64,000 nt of DNA, from contig OY743187.1 in NCBI GenBank assembly GCA_963555705.1, positions 11,050,133-11,114,132 of the forward strand, written 5' to 3'. Origin of the DNA: Ligustrum vulgare. Lineage: Eukaryota > Streptophyta > Magnoliopsida > Lamiales > Oleaceae. Shown here in pieces: positions 59,601 through 64,000 of the stretch. A model generated the notes under the pieces. The model made no database searches and was not told the DNA's origin. It saw only the letters and a list, made by a program, of their open reading frames with translations. A program made the translations under genes and the position numbers. Each line of letters begins with the position of its first letter. The first letter of the stretch is position 1.

Positions 59601-60290
59601 ATGGAATTTGATAAGAGTTGGAAAAAAAATTAGAAATCGTGCAAAGTTTCAAGAGTTCTGGAATGGTTTCAAATCATTTATAAGTAGAGTGAGGCATTTT
59701 GTAAACGATAAGGGAAAGATTAGATGTCCATGCAATAAATGCTTGAATGGGCTAACGCATTCTTTGGAAACTGTTGAGACTCATATATTTCATTATGAAT
59801 TTATGGAGAGTTATACCACATGGATTCACCACGGGGAGATCGAGATTTCACGTGAGAATGTGAATTCACAAAATGAAGGGATTGGTTCAGTGGATCAGAC
59901 GATGGATGAAATGATGAATGTTATGGAGGACATAGTTGGAAATGAATATGCTGGTACTAGTTCTGGTGTCCAATATGATGAATTATTTGAGGCTCTCCGT
60001 TTAGAATTATATCCTAGAGCTTCTTCCCTATCTTCATTAAATTTTTTAGTGAAGCTGATGCATTTAAAAGTGGTGAACAAGTGGACAAATAAGTCATTTG
60101 AAGATTTTTTAAAGCTGTTGAAGCTAGCATTTCCGAAAATGGACCTTGTGGAATCTCATTACGAGGCTAAAAAGATGATAACAAAACTAGGTCTAGGTTA
60201 TATATCCATACATGTCTGTAAGAATGACTGTGCACTATTTTCGAAAGAGCACGCCGATAGACAGACGTGTCCCATGGCGAGGACGGTGCA
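59601..60290 (+). pseudogene. CACTA TNP2-type transposase, N-terminal fragment
   Basis: TNP2/TNPD is the catalytic transposase of CACTA elements. From ATG 59601, MEFDKSWKK leads into the transposase-associated domain (RCPCNKCLNGL, WIHHGE). A run of eight A at 59622-59629 shifts the frame, one A too many. Then YDELFEALRLELYPRAS, FLVKLMHLKVVNKWTNKSF and SHYEAKKMITKLGLGYISIH, followed by CKNDCALF, match the conserved TNP2 N-terminal region. Similarity stops at QTCPM near 60275, where the CG-S-W motif and the whole catalytic region are missing. A 3' acceptor (TTTTTTGCAG) lies 11 bp before the ATG. Confidence 0.85.
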
Positions 60291-60411
60291 AGTGATCCTC
60301 CCCGTGGGCCGGCCCACACACTGTCGGGGTCATGCGAGACATGTATTCTTTTTTTGAAGTCATTACTTTTTGAAGCTTGTTGTACAAATTTTTTTAGTTC
60401 GGTCTTTTTTT

Positions 60412-61716
60412 TTAGCGCTACCTCCAAAGAGGCAAAGTATCTTTAGAAGTCAAAATCAGGAGAAGAAATTGCGAGAAAACAGGATAAAACCTCTTTTACT
60501 TGACTTTGACTATAATAACAGGATGTCGAAGCCCGTAGGGCCCAATCAAAAGCATTGCACACGTCTAATTGGAAATCAAGTGAGGTTCGACGTGGTCCCT
60601 TGCTACAGAGATTGGAGAAATGTTCCCAAAGAGGATCGAGATCAAGTACGGGCAATGGTTGAAGTAAGTAATTAAAACTAATAATTAAATTTATACTTAT
60701 TTTCAGTAATTAATACATCGTTTAATAATTATTTGACTTGCAGACTTATTTTGATGTTCGGGGTGAACGATCTAATCAAGAATACGAGATGGCCGTAAGA
60801 GCTCTCGATCGCTTGGTGAGCGTTCGTTACAGATCATACAAAATCGAAGTACATAAGCACTGTAAGGAGTGCGGCCCAATTAGTCCTTGCGGCAAGTTAT
60901 CTGCGGAGCAGTAGCGGAGATGCATCGACTTGTTTACAAGTCCAGCTTACATTGTACGTGTAATATATTTTAAAAAGTCAATTTTATATTTATAGTAAGT
61001 TATGTTTACACAACTTTCAAATTTTATATTCATACATAGGCTCAGTCTTAAAAAATGTGGCCAATCGAGGCTCGAAAAGTTTTTTCGCCACACGTTTCGA
61101 GAATGTAATATTATTTTCTATTAAATTTACGTACATTACGAAATTATTTATCAACTTGTGCATATAAATTTTTGTAGATGAACCCTCAGACAAAACAGTT
61201 TCCAAGTCCCATCGATTGTTTCAAAGAATTTCACACCTTCAAGTCCGTCAATTGGGTGAACACAAATGCAGCGGTTGATTACGTAAGTAAAAATACATAA
61301 ATTTCACATTTTCCTAACTTTTCTTTGTTCAGCTAGTACATTTTAATAATTATTTTCCTCGATCACAGGATCACCTCTGTGAGGTGCGGGAGACTCAGCA
61401 GATCCAGTACCCCTTCACTCCTATTGACGAGTGTGCAATCATTAGGCAGGTTCTTGGGACGAGAAGTGGCCATGAACGTGGGATTGGACGTACCCCAAAG
61501 GGCACGACTGCCTCTGTCGACTCCACTGTTGGAACATCATCGCACGCCCCACGTGGATGTACTAGTACAGACAATTCTCGATTTGTTTCATATGATGCCA
61601 AGATTCGTCAGGTGGAGTTGACTATTGCTCGATTGACCCAGAATGCTGACGAAGCAAATGATATGCCTAACGACGACGACGATGACGAGGATGGCCTCGA
61701 TGCATTGGGGGATTAG
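60412..61716 (+). pseudogene. CACTA TNPA/Ptta-type DNA-binding protein, broken
   Basis: This family binds the subterminal repeats of CACTA elements. Exons inferred from splice sites are 60412-60663, 60744-60953, one from 61035, 61178-61282 and 61371-61716. The first gives GPNQKHCTRLIGNQVRFDVV and WRNVPKEDRDQVRAMVE; the second TYFDVRGERSNQEYEMAVRA; later ones KNVANRGSKSFFATRFEN, FHTFKSVNWVNTNAAVDY and VLGTRSGHERGIGRTPKG, with an acidic DDDDDEDG tail. A TAG at 60912-60914 replaces the expected Trp of the WRRCIDLFTSP motif, so the protein is truncated unless read through. Otherwise this is the best-preserved transposon gene in the window. Confidence 0.8.
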
Positions 61717-63488
61717 TAGCACTATTTTAAATTATTCATTTTAAAGTTCTTTTTGAATTATGCATTGTAAAAAGCAATTTAATTATGCATTATGCTTTCT
61801 AATTTTTTTTTTAAAAAATTGTATATCTATAGGGGCGACATATGTCGTCCCTATTTATTTATTTTAAAAATTTTGTACATATCTATTGTCGCCCCTATAG
61901 GGTTAAAATCAATAGGGATGACACTATTGGAGCGACATTGTCACTTCTGTAGTTCAAAAAGGGCGAAAAATAAGACAAGGAGTTTGGGACACATATGTCA
62001 CCCCTGTAAATCAACAGTCACATGGCTTTTGGGGCGACAATGTCATATCATAGATCTATAGGGGCGACTTTCGTGTCTATAGGGGCGACAAATGTCGCCC
62101 TTGTCTGTCCCGATTCTAGTAGGACATATGATACTTTATCACATTATTTTCGAATTACAAAACTGTCAATTGTGACAAAAATTATAGCCGTTTAAAATGG
62201 TTCCTTAACAATATATTTTTCATTTTTTCACGATTCTACTTTTGTCTCAGTTTTGACATATGCGCTTTAAACAAAACTAAATTTTTAATGCACCACTTTG
62301 ACATGCTCATAAAACTACAAAATCATATTTTTAAAATTATGTAATAACTTTCAAAATAAGTCGAACGCAAATCAAAACATAGCCATTCACATTTTTTAAA
62401 TTCTTGTGATTAATGGTACTTAAAATTTATTTTTCAATTTCCTTTTGTGGGTTAACATCCGTCCCATTTTCAAAATAATGTATACTTAAGACAAATAATG
62501 AGTTTATAATCAGTTCGTTTGAGGTCTCCCCTATTTTGTCATTTTTTAAAATTATTTTTTTAATTTTCTTTTGTTCATTTGGTTAGTTTTGTGGGTTCAA
62601 ATAAAATCGTAAGCAAGATCTTTATATCAAAGTGAAGCTCTCATACAATACTTTTTGTTACTTTACCACATTATTTCCGATTTATTAAACGGTTAATCTA
62701 CCTACTAATATAACTTTAACATCAATTTCAATGAATCTGATCTGACATTCACTTGTTCACTCCCATACTCCATGTAGGAGTTGTCTTTATGAGTTGATGT
62801 TTTATAGTCTATCGTTAGTATTCTAACCGTACCCTTAATCATTTTTGAAAGGTATGGTGTTTCAAAATGTATTTCCGTTGGAGCTCATATTTTCATCATT
62901 TATTTGCTCTTACATGGAAGGATAGTTTTTCCATCATTAGCTCATTCAGCAGTATTCTAGAAACAATAAATCAGAGAGATGATGATCATTCTCGTTCTTG
63001 GCTTTAGACCCTCCGTAGACCAATCCAATGCATGTTACTTTTGTCTTTTGCTAAATGATGAGATTTTTGCTAGGTTCCTTTTGTTACTTAAAAGAATGAC
63101 TCTGCAAAGGAGCAACTTGAATTACTTTGGCATTAGCCTCTCCAGAAGTTAATGTTAGTAAAGTTTTAAATCTTTACTTTATTATCGATCATGCTAATAC
63201 CCAGTCAGCTAAAGTTGAACTGTGATTTGTATTCATTAGATTTTTTTTGTCCATATTGTAAACATTTGCCAAGAAATTTAATTATATTAGGAGATCTTGT
63301 TTTGGAAGGAGAATGCTTGTGAGCATATTATACTAATTTTAAAGCCTAACATATGTGACATTAATTGAATTTTATTGTAGTATTGAAGCTCTAAGTAATT
63401 AAGGTAGAGACTTATTTACTTTGCACTTTTCGAAACTATTACGTACACAATTATTCCCCGAACTCATGCATCGCAAGGGCCACACTAG

Positions 63489-64000
63489 TCGTCTCTGTAA
63501 GTATCATCCAAAATTTTAAAAGATTAGAGAGTACTAATAAAATATTATATTGGCTAGACATGAAGTTAATATTCGTCTCTGTCTATAACCATTATATGTG
63601 AAAAATGATTTTTACAATAGTAATTTTTAGGAGAATGTGTGATTAAAAATGTTGATATTTTTTTTATTTTTGGGATTTATATGTAAATTATTTTATTAAT
63701 ATAATGTGATTTAAAATTAATTTGATTTTTTTTTTTTAAAAAAAAATAATGGAGCTCAAACAGGGTCGATGCATAATGGAATTGGATTACTCCTCACGTG
63801 TTAATATTTTGTGGTGCCAAATTTAATAACATGAACTCACAAGATGCATTATAAGTTGCACTTGAGTGTAAGTGGCGGACTAAAAGTAGGATTACGTCGG
63901 TCAAAAAATCCTATTTGGTTATCAAAAAGCCAGAAGAGTTCAACTAATTTAAAAGAGCATGTGGTTCTTCTTCTTCTTAGAGAGAAATAAAAACATATCA
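63489..64000. other. Intergenic sequence with a MITE end
   Basis: TAATGGAGCTCAAACAGGG at about 63749-63766 matches the right terminus of the hAT-like MITE in SMG7 intron 4. No left end was found. Nothing else is recognised up to the window edge. Confidence 0.4.

Larger units (their letters stand above)
58638..62124 (+). mobile_element. Degenerate CACTA element with transposase remnants
   Basis: Both ends carry subterminal repeats of GGGGCGACA and TGTCGCCCC, some as palindromes (58845-58868 and 61830-62100). The right end reads GTCTGTCCCGATTCTAGTAG, close to a CACTA terminus in reverse but with its last bases mutated. The left terminus near TTTACTACATTA is badly decayed, so that boundary is approximate. 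Inside are TNP2-like and TNPA-like coding remnants. Confidence 0.65.
58234..63488 (+). mobile_element. Helitron containing a nested CACTA element
   Basis: The 5' end A|TCCCTACTAATATATAAG at 58234 is followed by a second, similar start (TCCCAACTAATATGTAAG) at 58345. The 3' end CATGCATCGCAAGGG, then CCACACTAG|T, matches the tail at 2186-2355. Internal sequence from about 58550-58640 recurs at about 62570-62680, so two Helitron copies or a duplication are present. A 20-base G run lies at 58480-58499. No Rep/helicase is visible. Pairing of these ends is inferred. Confidence 0.5.

Noticed and set aside
61384..61621. Overlapping 80-codon frame beside the TNPA-like exon
   Set aside because: The other frame continues the VLGTRSGHERG motif and the acidic tail of the transposon protein, so this one is a shadow.
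1..64000. CRISPR array, bacterial operon or riboswitch
   Set aside because: The spliced genes and plant transposon families show eukaryotic nuclear DNA. The regular repeats present are transposon subterminal arrays.
1..64000. tRNA or rRNA genes
   Set aside because: I saw no cloverleaf with A and B boxes and no rRNA-like block. The tRNA-like word at 6035-6046 is only a retroelement primer site.

Overview
The window is nuclear DNA of a dicot-like flowering plant. It is AT-rich, gene-poor and full of transposons. It has spliced genes with plant-type introns, and relics of Copia, gypsy-like, CACTA, hAT, PIF/Harbinger and Helitron elements of typical plant form. The species cannot be named from the sequence alone.

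Only one gene looks intact: SMG7, a nonsense-mediated decay factor on the minus strand. Its coding exons lie in 15561-19506, a spliced leader and TATA box reach to about 21050, and at least one and probably two introns lie in the 3'UTR. Next to it, at 8417-12648 on the plus strand, is a dead phosphatidylinositol-4-phosphate 5-kinase (PIP5K) gene. It has MORN repeats and a kinase core, is broken by several frameshifts and a missing exon, and carries a solo LTR in a coding exon with a 4-bp target duplication.

The rest is nested mobile DNA. Left edge (1-8000): Helitron tails, a deleted Copia element with both LTRs, PBS and PPT, and an hAT-type relic. 21170-36764: I propose one ~15.6 kb minus-strand Helitron whose 3' end lies about 120 bp upstream of the SMG7 TATA box and which holds exon-like pieces with splice sites. 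37994-40738: another Helitron end, an alpha-tubulin pseudogene and a tandem Tourist-like MITE dimer. 40739-43672: a Helitron carrying an F-box gene fragment. 44831-49336: a non-autonomous CACTA element with large subterminal palindrome arrays and a captured STRUBBELIG-type receptor fragment. 50189-51489: an element with long inverted repeats. 51690-54005: a Copia gag-protease-integrase relic. 57200-58117: a small CACTA element. 58234-63488: a Helitron invaded by a degenerate CACTA element that still carries TNP2-like and TNPA-like coding remnants.

SMG7 is the only part with a working cellular role to infer: its 3'UTR introns fit the feedback control known for plant SMG7. The remainder records capture, nesting and decay. 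All calls come from reading the sequence. Exon boundaries rest on GT/AG sites and reading frame, not on transcript data.
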